A stretch of 64,000 nt of DNA, from contig JAPSLB010000015.1 in assembly GCA_031181145.1 (NCBI GenBank), forward strand, positions 24,662-88,661, read 5' to 3'. The notes beneath the pieces were generated by a model. The model saw only the letters and a list, made by a program, of their open reading frames with translations. It was not told where the DNA came from and searched no databases. Source of the stretch: Microvirga sp. Lineage in GTDB: Bacteria; Pseudomonadota; Alphaproteobacteria; Rhizobiales; Beijerinckiaceae. Position numbers and translations under genes: made by a program. This document shows positions 1 through 9,055 of this stretch, piece after piece. How positions within the stretch are numbered: position 1 is the first letter of the stretch; each line of letters starts with the position of its first letter.

Positions 1-1529
1 CTTCGCCCTGAAGGGTGCTGATGCGCGTATCGTAGGTCGCTAGATCCAGGGTGGCGTCGCGAGTAACGGTCACCGTATGCGCACCGATGAGATGGTACGG
101 GAGCTGGCTGGAACCGGCCCTAAGGGTTCCGCCATTCACCTCGAGCCCGTGCCAGGAATACCCGAGCCCTGATCCGGCAACGATGATGGTTCCGGTGTCG
201 GTGGGGGTGCCGAAGTGGATCGTTGAGCCGTAGCCTGAAAGGCCGAAATTGATGCTCAGCGTCTGCCCCGGTGCTGCCGACAGAGTGCTGGTCTGGTTGG
301 CCTCGAACCGGATCTCATTCGGGAGTGCCGCAGAGCCGCTGATGTTGGAGCGCAGATGACCACCGGCCATTCGCACCGTGCTGGCGCCGAGCGCGCCGGC
401 GTTCTGGATCTCGAGTGTGCCGTCCCCGATCGTCGTGTTGCGTGAATAGGTATTCGCACCGGTGAGAGTGAGTGTACCAGTTCCGACCTTGGCGAGCGAA
501 CCGGCGGAACCCTCGATCAGGCCGGACACGGTGGTGTTGCGATTGTCGGAGCCGACCGTCAGCTCCTTGGAGCCCAGCTGAAAGGTCCCGCGGCCCTCAA
601 TGGAGCCGAACGTAGTGCCGGTTCCGTTGATTGCCGAGATGTCGACGAGACCACCAGAATTGTTAACCACCCGCGCGTTCCCGCCCGAGGCATTGGACCA
701 GAAGTACGTCTGCCCGTTGGCCTCGTTGATGATGGTCGCCGATCCAGCCGTAGAGCTTCCCTCGAACAGCGTTGCACCGAACTCTTTGTTCGTGATCATT
801 GCATTCGACGCGGAACTGCTGCCTTGAAAACCGGTGACGCTCCCGTTTCGGTTCTCGATCCTTGCAGAGCCGGCGTTGCTCCCGCTCCGGAACGTCACAC
901 CAGAATATGCAGGCGCGAACTCGTTGATAATTGTAGCATTGCCCGCGGTCGCTCCTGGCGAGAAGAACAGGCCTGCTCCAAGGCTGGGCGTAGCGTCGGC
1001 CGCGATGGTAATGGTCGATTCACCGGCGCTCGCACCGTTGCGGAAGGTGAGCTGGCTCGAGTCGTTGAGGAAGATCGGTGCTGAACTTGCAACTGTTCCT
1101 GCACCGTCAAAGGTCAGGGAGGACGTGTCTCCATTGACCTGTGTCGTTCCTGATCCAAGCGCGTTCGTGGCTGTCGCGATGATGGCCCCGTTGTCGATCA
1201 CCGTGCCGCCGGAGTAGGTGTTCGTGCCCGACAGGGTCAGGATGCCGCTACCCTGCTTGGTCAGAGCACCGTCGCCTCGCAGTTGAGAGCCGATGCCGAT
1301 GTTGTAGCCGTTGCCGTCGAGGAAGGCGCCGCCGCTTCCGATCACCAACTCCCCGGGCGCAAAGTTGGACAGGAAATCGGCCTGATGGGTCGTCGCCTGC
1401 AGAATGCCGCCATCAAAATTGAGCGTAGCTCTGCCTGATCCCTATACGGTCTGACCGGTGGCAAGCACGCCGCGGGCTGCGGACGTGCCGCCAATGGTCA
1501 GCGTGCCAGCACCAGAGGCGGCGCGTCTG
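1..1529 (-). pseudogene. Autotransporter passenger fragment (PATR repeats), 5' cut by IS6, in-frame amber stop
   Basis: The minus strand stays open from 1441 to the window edge and reads as autotransporter-associated beta-strand repeats, with repeated motifs of the type GTGTLTLTGANTYS and GSGILTLSGTNTYSGG. The same frame continues upstream to about 1529, but the codon at 1444-1442 is TAG, flanked by good repeat sequence (LATGQTV, stop, GSGRATLNFDGG). Upstream of 1529 the sequence becomes an IS6 transposase, so the signal peptide and N-terminus are missing here. The C-terminal beta-barrel, if present, lies left of position 1. It resembles the large autotransporter at 43369-49377 in repeat type but is a different gene. 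Without a start, and with a stop in the passenger, it is very probably dead. Confidence 0.8.
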
Positions 1530-1905
1530 AACGACCCCGTCGAGGGCATAGCCATCCTGGTCCACAGCCCTGGTCCACAGCCCGTGCTTCTTGCCGGAGA
1601 GCGTGACGACGACCTCGTCCAAGTGCCGGATGTCATGGCGGCTCGGCGTCCTGCGCCTGAGGCGGCGGGCGCAGTCCGGTCGAACCTTCAGAGCCCATCG
1701 GCGGGCGGTCGCGGAGGAGACGAGGATACCGCGCTCGAGCAGCATCGCCTCAACGAGCCGCAGGCTCAGCGGGAGCCGGAACGAGAGCCACACCGCATCG
1801 GCGATGATCCCGGGTCGACAGCGATCGCGTTTGGAGCTGACGGGCTTGGGCATGCCGGCCCATGCACACCGCTCAAGCTCAGGCCCCAGTTAACGTCACG
1901 GTATC
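1530..1905 (-). mobile_element. IS6-family element, 5' half only
   Basis: A transposase start at 1853 (MPKPVSSKRDRC) and the N-terminal half of an IS6-family DDE transposase are visible, including the first catalytic Asp in RHLDEVVV and the VDQDGYALD segment. Similarity stops at VQTRR near 1530, where autotransporter sequence begins; the rest of the catalytic domain is absent. The outer end near 1905 reads GATACCGTGACGTTAAC, matching the left end of the copy at 14392 except for one base. A 13-bp tandem duplication (1558-1570 and 1571-1583) inserts an extra residue. The direct join to a passenger repeat looks like a deletion junction rather than a clean insertion. Confidence 0.85.
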
Positions 1906-2316
1906 AACAATAGCCGACTTCATCGCGATGTGATCCGCCAAATAGCTCATATCCAGGGCACCCAGTCACTTCACCCATGAGGTCCCATAGCGCCATCTCC
2001 AAACCTGCGAGCAGCTGGTTTAAAAAACGAGGGTTATTGGCTCCGTAAGCCTTGAACTCGGTCTGGAAATGGTCCGGCAAAGGACGCTGCACTCGAAAGC
2101 TGAACGGCCAATAAGATGCGTGCCGAGATGCCTGAGAACCTGTGCTAGAGCTCTTGGGTCGGGCGCGGTCGTGCACGCACCAATCCCGCAGCCCCCACTG
2201 TCATCCTCAATCACTACAAGATTGGCAATAAAATGTTCCTTCACCCCCTGCGCCCAGACGTATGGTTTACGTAATCGCATTTTCAGTGACGTGACTTCGA
2301 CATTGGTAATCTTCAT
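1906..2316 (-). pseudogene. Enolase-superfamily (mandelate racemase/muconate lactonizing type) gene, 5' part, frameshifted
   Basis: From ATG 2316 the protein begins MKITNVEVTSLKMRLRKPY, typical of the N-terminal capping domain of mandelate racemase/muconate lactonizing enzymes. Near 2073 one base appears lost: restoring a G lets HLIGRSAFECSVLCR run into DHFQTEFKAYGANNPRF in the next frame. The gene is then cut after about 135 codons (normally about 370) by the IS6 end at 1905, so the barrel with the metal ligands and catalytic lysines is gone. It faces the same way as the RidA, FAD oxidase and ABC genes upstream of it, so it was probably the last gene of that catabolic locus. Confidence 0.75.
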
Positions 2317-2485
2317 AGTTGATAGATCCCATCGTGCCTGGTCAGGATGATTCACCCCAGAGGGATTCTTGACCGCCCAGAAGAGTCAGTTGCCCGGATA
2401 TTCAGACGTTCTGCCTGAGCAGCGAGAGACGCGGACGACCGCTAGCGTATTCCTCGGTTTGCCGGCTCCGGCTACGCGATGTATG

Positions 2486-2839
2486 TCAAGCGTCTATCGC
2501 TGCAGTCATGAGGATTTCGATTTTTCCTTGTGGCCGCGCCAGTGCTGCTTGACAGGTTGCGCGAGCTGGTGGGTTCTCTCGATCTACCCACGCGTCCCAA
2601 ACTGCGTTCATTCCATGGAAGTCCGAAATATCCGCCAGCCATATTTGGGCGAAGAGCACAGATGATTTGCTTATCCCGACCTCGGTCAGCAAGAGATCGA
2701 TCTTCCGAAGGACCTGCCGCGTCTGATCTTCTATGTTCCCTGAACAATCATCAGGAACTTGACCAGCGAGATATGCTGTACCTCCATGTATGACAACCTG
2801 GCTCATACGGTCGGATCGATGCAGTCGAGTGATGTTCAT
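2486..2839 (-). CDS. RidA/YjgF-family imine deaminase-like protein
   Basis: This is a complete 117-residue protein of the Rid family, with the opening VVIHGGTAYLAGQVPDD and the C-terminal Arg motif region NPPARATCQAALARP. Family members hydrolyse reactive enamine/imine intermediates made by PLP or FAD enzymes, in the cytosol as trimers. Here it lies 63 bp downstream of an FAD-dependent amine/amino-acid oxidase on the same strand, which makes imines, so a clean-up or pathway role for that oxidase is a reasonable inference. The exact subfamily is not settled. The Shine-Dalgarno sequence is weak (AAGAAG), and the gene may be translationally linked to its neighbours. Confidence 0.88.
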   Translation of the reverse strand: MNITRLHRSDRMSQVVIHGGTAYLAGQVPDDCSGNIEDQTRQVLRKIDLLLTEVGISKSSVLFAQIWLADISDFHGMNAVWDAWVDRENPPARATCQAALARPQGKIEILMTAAIDA

Positions 2840-2902
2840 GACGTTCTTCTTTGCAGCAGATTTCGCTTCATGTGATACGCAGCGACCTGATGGAAAAGCC
2901 TT

Positions 2903-4219
2903 TCAAATTTCGCTTCGGCTTACCCACGCCTCATACTTCATTCGTGTGCGAACACCGATGCCGAGGAATGGTTCTGGCGGGTTAGGCGCCGGCATGCCGG
3001 AGACAGCAATCATGTCAGACAGAAGATTTGAGTCCTGGCCCATCGCGAGTTCCGCAAGAAGCTGTCCCGAGATCGTACCCCGCGCGGCGCCGACGCTTTG
3101 ATGACAAGCGGACGTATAGATCCCATCGTCAAGCTTGCCGAAAAAGGCGGTATAGTTTCGCGAAAGACCGCAAACCCCGCCCCACGTGTACTCGAACTCG
3201 ACCTCGCTCAAACGCGGATAGCGATTGGCGAGTCCTTCGCGGTGTTTTTGGCGGACAGCAGCTCGGCGGCTTTCTGTGCTCGCGTAGTCGGGAGCAAAGC
3301 GGTACTGGTTTCGTATCAGCAAGCGTCGGTCGCTGGTAAACCGTAATGTGGTTCCGGCGTGATCTGCCGGTGTAAGGCCCCAATTCTCTTCGCCACCATA
3401 CGCGTCGAACTCCCGGGACGTTAAAGGCCGTGTGATGCTCGCAAAAGTCATCACTGGAACCATGCGCGATTTGAGGAAACCAAATTCCGCCGAATAGACG
3501 TTGGTTCCCAATAGGAGCTTTGGGCAGGCGATTGATCCCTGAGGAGTTCTGAGTTCGAATTTTCCAGCACTGCGATCAAAGCAGAGAATCGGGGAAGATT
3601 CGTAAACCTCTACATTCGAGGGCAATGTTCGCCCTAAGCCGCGCACCAGCGCTGCTGGTTGCATAAGAATACCAGTTGGTATGAAGATACCGGCTTCATA
3701 GTAGGAAGTTCCCAGCACCCGTGCTAGCGCTGCACGATCCAGCCAAGTGTGGGGATGGTCAATATTTTTTAGCAGCAACTTATATTTATTGAGGTAATCT
3801 ATTCCCCGTGCACCTACGGCCGCTTGGTAGCGCCCGGCCCGCGACCACTGGCAGTCGATGTTGTGGCGGATAACCACTTCCTCAAGGGATTGGATTGCCG
3901 CTTCGTTCAAGCCGATGATCTTGCGCTTGAAGTCGATATCGGGATTTTCAAGATCCCGCTTATGTGGAAGATCGATGACAAATCCGGAGTTTCGGCCCGA
4001 AGAGCCCTGCCCGATGCGGAGCGCCTCAACAAGGATGATCCGGTCGTTGGGACGCAACTCCGCCAGCCGTCTTGCGGACGCTAGTCCCACAAAACCTCCT
4101 CCCACCACTACCCAATCGGCTCTTTGGTGGCCAATCAGCACACGCGGCGGCTGCGGCTCGGGCAAGATCTGGTACCAACCGCAGGAGTGATCATCAACTG
4201 GCACAGTTTTGATACGCAT
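2903..4219 (-). CDS. FAD-dependent oxidoreductase (DAO family)
   Basis: A 438-residue flavoprotein of the D-amino-acid oxidase/PuuB-type fold. The dinucleotide-binding motif VVVGGGFVGLASARRLAE lies near residue 38, followed by QGSSGRNSGFV, typical of gamma-glutamylputrescine oxidase-like enzymes, and a C-terminal FAD-contact segment around SVGAARGTISGQLLAE. Such enzymes oxidise amines or amino acids to imines at the expense of oxygen or a carrier. ATG 4219 is preferred because AAGGGGA sits 8 bases upstream; an in-frame ATG at 4249 is less well placed. Flanking RidA and ABC importer genes suggest the substrate is imported and oxidised, then its imine is hydrolysed. The substrate cannot be read from sequence. 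Confidence 0.88.
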   Translation of the reverse strand: MRIKTVPVDDHSCGWYQILPEPQPPRVLIGHQRADWVVVGGGFVGLASARRLAELRPNDRIILVEALRIGQGSSGRNSGFVIDLPHKRDLENPDIDFKRKIIGLNEAAIQSLEEVVIRHNIDCQWSRAGRYQAAVGARGIDYLNKYKLLLKNIDHPHTWLDRAALARVLGTSYYEAGIFIPTGILMQPAALVRGLGRTLPSNVEVYESSPILCFDRSAGKFELRTPQGSIACPKLLLGTNVYSAEFGFLKSRMVPVMTFASITRPLTSREFDAYGGEENWGLTPADHAGTTLRFTSDRRLLIRNQYRFAPDYASTESRRAAVRQKHREGLANRYPRLSEVEFEYTWGGVCGLSRNYTAFFGKLDDGIYTSACHQSVGAARGTISGQLLAELAMGQDSNLLSDMIAVSGMPAPNPPEPFLGIGVRTRMKYEAWVSRSEI

Positions 4220-4363
4220 ATGAAGATCCCCTTGAAGCGCTTTCATCAAAGCAAAGGCTCTCTTGCAGGCGCATGCGACGGGCGCCTGTTGAGTAGAGGC
4301 CGGAAATTGCGGAGGTGGACGCTCTCTGGCGCACTCACCAGAGAGCGAGCTTTTCAGCTGTGA

Positions 4364-5152
4364 CTAGGCAGCGGCTTCGATACTGCGTACGACTTCTGCC
4401 TGAACCGCATGCCAAATATGACGCTTGAGCTCCAGGTAGCGTTCTGAGAGTTGAACATCGGCATTGCGAGGATGCGGAAGGTCGTTATTGATATCTTGAA
4501 CAACCTGACCAGGCCGAGCCGACATCACGATGATGCGAGAGGAAAGGAGAAGCGCCTCATCGATGGAATGTGTAATGAATAGGATGGTTTTCCTTTGTTG
4601 CTCGTAGATGCGAACAAGTTGCTCCTGAAGCACCTGACGCGTCATTGCGTCGAGTGCAGCAAACGGTTCATCGAAAAGCATGACCTTCGGATTGTTGGCA
4701 AGGACACGTGCAATCGCCACACGCTGCCGCATGCCTCCCGAAAGCGCTTTTGGATAAGATTTCTCGAAGCCGCGTAAGCCAACCATGTCAATATACTCTT
4801 GAGCACGGCTACGACGTTCGGCTTTGCTCATCCGCTTCATCTTCAAGCCGAAGGCGATGTTGTCCTCAACAGTCATCCACGGGAAGAGGGCATACTGCTG
4901 AAACACCATCCCACACTCGGGATTGACACCAGTATTTTCACGCCCTTGCACATGGATCCGACCGTTTGTTGGACGATCAAATCCGGCGATCATATTGAGC
5001 ATCGTGCTTTTGCCGCAACCGGAAGCACCAACGATGACGACGAACTCACCCTCTTGAACAGCAAGCGATACGTCCTTAAGTGCCTGCATAGATCCGTAAT
5101 GCTTGGAAACATGTGACAGCTCAATAGCAGGAGCAGATGTCAGGCTTTCCAT
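4364..5152 (-). CDS. ABC transporter ATP-binding protein (nitrate/sulfonate/taurine type)
   Basis: A 262-residue ATPase of the SsuB/TauB group. Walker A is GASGCGKST, the Q-loop is in VFQQYALFPWMTV, the signature is LSGGMRQRVAIAR, Walker B is VMLFDEPFAALD, and the switch histidine is in FITHSIDEA. It energises import through the permease encoded just upstream, whose 3' end it overlaps by 13 bp. The trio order (binding protein, permease, ATPase) and overlaps indicate one transcript starting near 6970. Taurine, sulfonate, nitrate or a pyrimidine precursor are typical ligands, but the linked amine oxidase points towards an organic nitrogen compound. Confidence 0.93.
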   Translation of the reverse strand: MESLTSAPAIELSHVSKHYGSMQALKDVSLAVQEGEFVVIVGASGCGKSTMLNMIAGFDRPTNGRIHVQGRENTGVNPECGMVFQQYALFPWMTVEDNIAFGLKMKRMSKAERRSRAQEYIDMVGLRGFEKSYPKALSGGMRQRVAIARVLANNPKVMLFDEPFAALDAMTRQVLQEQLVRIYEQQRKTILFITHSIDEALLLSSRIIVMSARPGQVVQDINNDLPHPRNADVQLSERYLELKRHIWHAVQAEVVRSIEAAA

Positions 5153-5958
5153 GGCAGGATTCTCCGTTCGAAGAAGCGGAATACGAGGTCGGTTGCCATT
5201 ACTGTTATGCTGATCAGCACCATTCCGAGAACGACCGTATCGGTTTGGAAGTACTCCTTGCCGTTCATGATCATGAAACCGAGACCCTCTCGGGCGGCGA
5301 CCAGTTCTGCGGAGATGACGCAGGTCCAGGCTATTCCCAACATTACTTTCAAGCCGCTGAGAATTTGCGGCAGACTGCCGGGGAGAATAACTTCGATCAT
5401 CACATCTCTTGGCCGAGCTCCGAGGTTCTGCGCAGCCTTGACGAGAAGCGGATCGACGCTCTTCGTTGCCTCGATGACATAGAGAAGTGACGGAGCAAAG
5501 GCGCCCATAAAGACGATCGAGTATTTTTGTGACTCACCAATACCGAACCAAAGGAGCGAGAGCGGAATCCAACTCATGGACGGCAGCGGGCGCAGGAATG
5601 ACAGGATTGGGTCGAAGATGGCCCTAGATGTCCGCGAAAATCCGAGGATAATACCCAGTGGAATAGCCACAAGCGAGGCAATCAGAAAGCCGACGGTTAC
5701 GCGCCAAGTAGATGCTGCGATGTGCCCCAGGAGTGTTCCCTGTTCCGCCATCAGAATAGCGCGTTGAGCGATCTGGGATGGAGCAGGAAGAAAGAGCGGC
5801 TCAATCAGGCCGAGGCTTGTAGCCCCCTCCCATATTAGCAGAAGTGTCCCAAAAGAAATCAAACTGATCAGCGGGTTCCTGAGCCGCCGCCAATGATGCG
5901 GCCGCTCGGCGGCGACCGAGGAGGCTTCGTACTTTGCCGTGATTGCGCCTGCTTTCAT
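5140..5958 (-). CDS. ABC transporter permease (SsuC/TauC type)
   Basis: A 272-residue inner-membrane protein with about six hydrophobic segments and the BPD_transp_1 EAA loop visible as KSVDPLLVKAAQNLGARPRD near residue 170. It forms the transmembrane pathway for the ATPase downstream and the binding protein upstream. Its start overlaps the stop of the binding protein gene by 4 bp (ATGA), indicating translational coupling. The N-terminal tail of about 30 residues before the first membrane segment is normal for this family. Confidence 0.92.
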   Translation of the reverse strand: MKAGAITAKYEASSVAAERPHHWRRLRNPLISLISFGTLLLIWEGATSLGLIEPLFLPAPSQIAQRAILMAEQGTLLGHIAASTWRVTVGFLIASLVAIPLGIILGFSRTSRAIFDPILSFLRPLPSMSWIPLSLLWFGIGESQKYSIVFMGAFAPSLLYVIEATKSVDPLLVKAAQNLGARPRDVMIEVILPGSLPQILSGLKVMLGIAWTCVISAELVAAREGLGFMIMNGKEYFQTDTVVLGMVLISITVMATDLVFRFFERRILPWKA

Positions 5959-6965
5959 GGCAGTACCTGGGTCTTGATCCAGCCTTCTACCTTCGGAGCC
6001 TTGTCGATCTGCTTGTGACGTACCAGGAAGTCGGCAAGAGCTTGAAGCCCTTTGGGGAAAGCTCCGTCTTGAGCCATGATTTTTTGCTGCTCAGCGCGCC
6101 CGGTCCACTCAATGTCCTTCAAGACGCTGCTTTGCTCTTCCAAGGGCAATTGCGTCAGGTCCTGCAGGAGAGACGCGGCCTCAGCAGGCTCCCTGGTGAT
6201 GAAGTCGGAGGCTTCGAAGAATGCCTCAAGGAATGCTGCAGTTGCTTTTGGGTTTTCGTCCGCGAAATCACGGCTCACGGTTAGAACATCGGGCCCAGGT
6301 CCGAATTGATACTGCTTATAGAGGCTGAATTCTCGATCATCGAGAAGCACGTGGGCATTTTCCTGTGCACGCAAGACGTTGAACGCGGGCGTCCAGGTGG
6401 CCACAGCGTCGACCTGTTTCGCTTTGAATGCACTTGGCGTGTCACTCGCCGGCAGGTTGATCAATGTGACGTCCTTGCTTGGATCCAACCCTGCTTGCTC
6501 AAGAACATCAAGCACAAGAACGTGGGAGCTCGAGGCAAACGTAACGCCGAGTTTCTTCCCCTTAAGGTCGTTGATCGTCTTGATCTCAGGAGTGGCAATG
6601 ATCCCCTCTACCGTTGCATAAGACTCTGGTGCAGCGACTACGTAGAATGCCTTAGAGCCTGCCGCCATCAGGGCCAGAGCGGAGATGGAACCTGTACCAG
6701 CGAACTCAATATCACCTGCCGCCAGCGCACCCATTCGAGCCGAAGATGTACCGAAGAGCTTCCAGTCGACCGACAGTCCACGCTTCTCGAAGAAGCCTTT
6801 CTTTATGCCGATCCAGACCGGATAATGACCAAGCCAGCTAGATCCGCCATATGATACTTTGCTCGTTTCAACCTCGGCTGCCATAGCCGCTCCCAATGGA
6901 GCGGTCGTTAGGACGGAGATCAGTGCAGATGCAAGAATTTGCCTTCGTGACATCGTAGCGCGCAT
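5955..6965 (-). CDS. ABC transporter substrate-binding protein (SsuA/TauA, NMT1-like)
   Basis: A 336-residue periplasmic binding protein. The N-terminus MRATMSRRQILASALISVL carries a twin-arginine-like motif before a hydrophobic stretch, with probable cleavage after AMAAE; ATG 6953 inside the motif is an alternative start. The mature part contains YGGSSWLGHYPVWIGIKKG and DIEFAGTGSISALALM, typical of the NMT1/SsuA fold. It is first in the importer operon and faces the divergent LysR gene across a 375-bp AT-rich spacer, which should contain the operon promoter. Confidence 0.92.
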   Translation of the reverse strand: MRATMSRRQILASALISVLTTAPLGAAMAAEVETSKVSYGGSSWLGHYPVWIGIKKGFFEKRGLSVDWKLFGTSSARMGALAAGDIEFAGTGSISALALMAAGSKAFYVVAAPESYATVEGIIATPEIKTINDLKGKKLGVTFASSSHVLVLDVLEQAGLDPSKDVTLINLPASDTPSAFKAKQVDAVATWTPAFNVLRAQENAHVLLDDREFSLYKQYQFGPGPDVLTVSRDFADENPKATAAFLEAFFEASDFITREPAEAASLLQDLTQLPLEEQSSVLKDIEWTGRAEQQKIMAQDGAFPKGLQALADFLVRHKQIDKAPKVEGWIKTQVLP

Positions 6966-7340
6966 ATTGCCCTCCCTTAGAGCTAATTGGCTGCAGCACA
7001 GCGGAATTGTCCGAGAACTGATGGATCGTCACGTTCTTGGTTGGCGTATTTAGTGTCCCGCTCTCTGCTGATGTTTTTGAGTTTTGAAGGCTTAGAGGTC
7101 AACCTGAGTGAAGCGGATAACGCTCATCATTAGTGTTTTTAATGGTACTTTTATATGCCCGCTAATAATGTCTGCGACTTCTCTCTAGGCCCTAGCCTTG
7201 AAAGGCAGCATCGCCTAAGTGCCTTTCCGTAAGGTGATGTGCCTGGTTCTTGGCGGATGGGCCATAGAGAAGCCTGTGTCAGTCAACAACGTCTATATCC
7301 GGCACCGAGTAAGGCCAAACACACTCAATGGGGGCAGCAG
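6966..7340. promoter_or_regulatory. Divergent control region between ABC operon and LysR, with a LysR-type dyad
   Basis: This spacer has no convincing gene and is the most AT-rich stretch of the locus. At 7129-7143 it holds a perfect dyad ATTA-N7-TAAT, which fits the T-N11-A core bound by LysR-type regulators. A second CTAAT occurs at about 7172. The position between a LysR gene and the operon it probably controls makes an operator role likely. Promoter elements cannot be fixed by eye. Confidence 0.5.
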
Positions 7341-8426
7341 ATGACTCCAGGTGACGAGCACCAAGATCGCGAGCAATTCGTGGAGCTTTCAGCACTCGCT
7401 GTCTTTGTCTCAATAACAGAAGCGGGCACCCTAACAGCAGCTGCTAAAAAGCTAGGGCTTACACAATCGGCAGTTTCACAGGTTCTGAAGCAAGTGGAAA
7501 TGGCGCTTGGCGTTGTGCTGATAGACAGGTCTACACGCCCATTTCGAGTGACTCCAGCGGGCCTCCGCTTTAAGGTTTACGCTGAGAACATGCTGTTGGA
7601 GGCGCGCAAGATCTCCGCCGTCGTTCGTGAGAGCGCCCAAACGGCGCTGCCTAAGATACGCCTTGGTCTAATTGACAGCTTCGCTTCGACCTTTGGCCCT
7701 CAAATCGTGAAGCGTCTACATAGTCGGGCTGAGCACCTTACTATCTGGGCGGGTTACAATGCAGCACTGCGGGATGCTCTCTTAGGTCGGCGGCTCGATC
7801 TGATCGTGACGACAGATCCCTTGGCGTCCGAAGAAGGCCTAGAGTGTCACGAGCTGTTTAGAGACCCTTTTGTCCTGATTATCCCGGCGGAGTATGAAGA
7901 CCTCACCGTCGATGGTCTTAGGGGGCTTGCAGATCGTCTGCCACTGGTACGCTATAGCCGCCGTTCGTCACTCGGCGTCCAGGTTGATGTTCATCTCCGC
8001 CGGCTCGGGCTTGAGCCTCCGGATCGTTTCGAATTCGACTCCTCGGACACGCTGCTGAGCATGGTGTCCTCTGGCTTTGGATGGGCACTTACCACGACAT
8101 TGTGCCTTCTGCAGGCCCGTCATGCTATTGGGCGGTCGCAAGTTGTTCCGCTGCCTGGGGCTGGTGTCTCCCGTCGGTTCAACCTGATTGCCCGGAGAGG
8201 CGAACATGGAGATATGCCCCGACAGGTTGCCGAAATGTGCCGCGAGGTTTTCCGAGAAACGGTGCTCCCTGAGATGCAGCTCATAGCTCCATGGATAGGG
8301 AAGGATGCTTACACCATCGACTCAGTAATTCAGGTTCCGCTTTCGACACGAGGTCCACTGCTAGACAATCTTGATAGCGGAGCAAACGCTGCTTTCATGA
8401 GAAATGCCGGTGCATCCGAAGGATAG
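7341..8426 (+). CDS. LysR-family transcriptional regulator
   Basis: A 361-residue regulator with an N-terminal winged helix-turn-helix (LTAAAKKLGLTQSAVSQVLKQ) followed by a LysR substrate-binding domain. It is somewhat longer than the usual 300 residues because of a C-terminal extension. ATG 7341 is chosen over upstream in-frame ATGs because GGGGGCAG precedes it and the HTH then falls near the N-terminus. It is transcribed away from the ABC importer operon, and LysR proteins normally control the divergent neighbour in response to its substrate or a derived metabolite. Confidence 0.9.
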   Translation: MTPGDEHQDREQFVELSALAVFVSITEAGTLTAAAKKLGLTQSAVSQVLKQVEMALGVVLIDRSTRPFRVTPAGLRFKVYAENMLLEARKISAVVRESAQTALPKIRLGLIDSFASTFGPQIVKRLHSRAEHLTIWAGYNAALRDALLGRRLDLIVTTDPLASEEGLECHELFRDPFVLIIPAEYEDLTVDGLRGLADRLPLVRYSRRSSLGVQVDVHLRRLGLEPPDRFEFDSSDTLLSMVSSGFGWALTTTLCLLQARHAIGRSQVVPLPGAGVSRRFNLIARRGEHGDMPRQVAEMCREVFRETVLPEMQLIAPWIGKDAYTIDSVIQVPLSTRGPLLDNLDSGANAAFMRNAGASEG

Positions 8427-9055
8427 TTGTACTGGATTCATCGACCGCTTAGCGATTGTGCGAAAGACTTTACTGCATCGAACGCCCGCGACTGTGGGCA
8501 TGTACCACGCTCCTGACTGAGTACGCCAGAAGGGCGCCACATCGTTGCAAAATATTTCCAAGCACTGAAGCCCATTCGCTGCAGAAACCGAAATAGCTTC
8601 TGCACCAAAGCTCTGCGACATGCTGATGGTGGCTGCCAAGACCGAGTCGATCTCAATATTGCAGTAAGTCATCGAGAAGAATGGTGAGCGCCCCGGGCTC
8701 GAACCGGAGACCCTTTGATCATTCGCGATGCCAGGCTGACATGAAACCGAGAGCGGTGGAATGTCGCCTTCGGGTCGATATGCGAAGCTCTCCTGCCCTT
8801 CGTGCACTGCTGGTTAGCGCCAGCCGACAGACCAAGCAGCGAATTCTCAGATGTGCCGAGAGCGGTTATTAGCGTCTACTGCGCCCGGAGCAAGCGGAGA
8901 GTCTTCAAGAAATGTTATTTCATTGAACGAACTCAAAAAGTCCAAAGCTGTGGTATAGGCCGGCCCGTGGGCCGGTGCGCCCTTGCTATAGAGAAGTGCG
9001 AGCCTTTAGGATTGCCCCAAGCGCCGCTCACAGGCGTAGGAAACGCTCAATTCCC
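8427..9055. other. Non-coding stretch with a tRNA-like scar
   Basis: No supportable protein gene lies here. The only recognisable structure is the tRNA 3' remnant at 8682-8720. Base composition changes by eye from the AT-richer locus on the left to the GC-richer genes on the right. The promoter for the operon starting at 9056 should lie within the last 150 bases. Confidence 0.5.
8682..8720 (-). tRNA. 3' fragment of a tRNA gene (T-arm, acceptor 3' strand, CCA), possible attachment scar
   Basis: On the minus strand the sequence has a T-arm with loop TTCGAGC closed by TCCGG/CCGGG, preceded by the variable-loop-like GGGTC. It is followed by GCGCTCA and an encoded CCA. A matching 5' acceptor strand (TGAGCGC) and D-arm are not found upstream, so the gene is incomplete and its isotype cannot be read. 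Such 3' tRNA fragments are commonly left by integrative elements whose att core is the tRNA end. This is not a functional tRNA. Confidence 0.5.

Noticed and set aside
8361..8807. Minus-strand frame of 148 codons over the LysR 3' end
   Set aside because: It runs through the tRNA-like 3' remnant and overlaps the end of a good gene; no domain.
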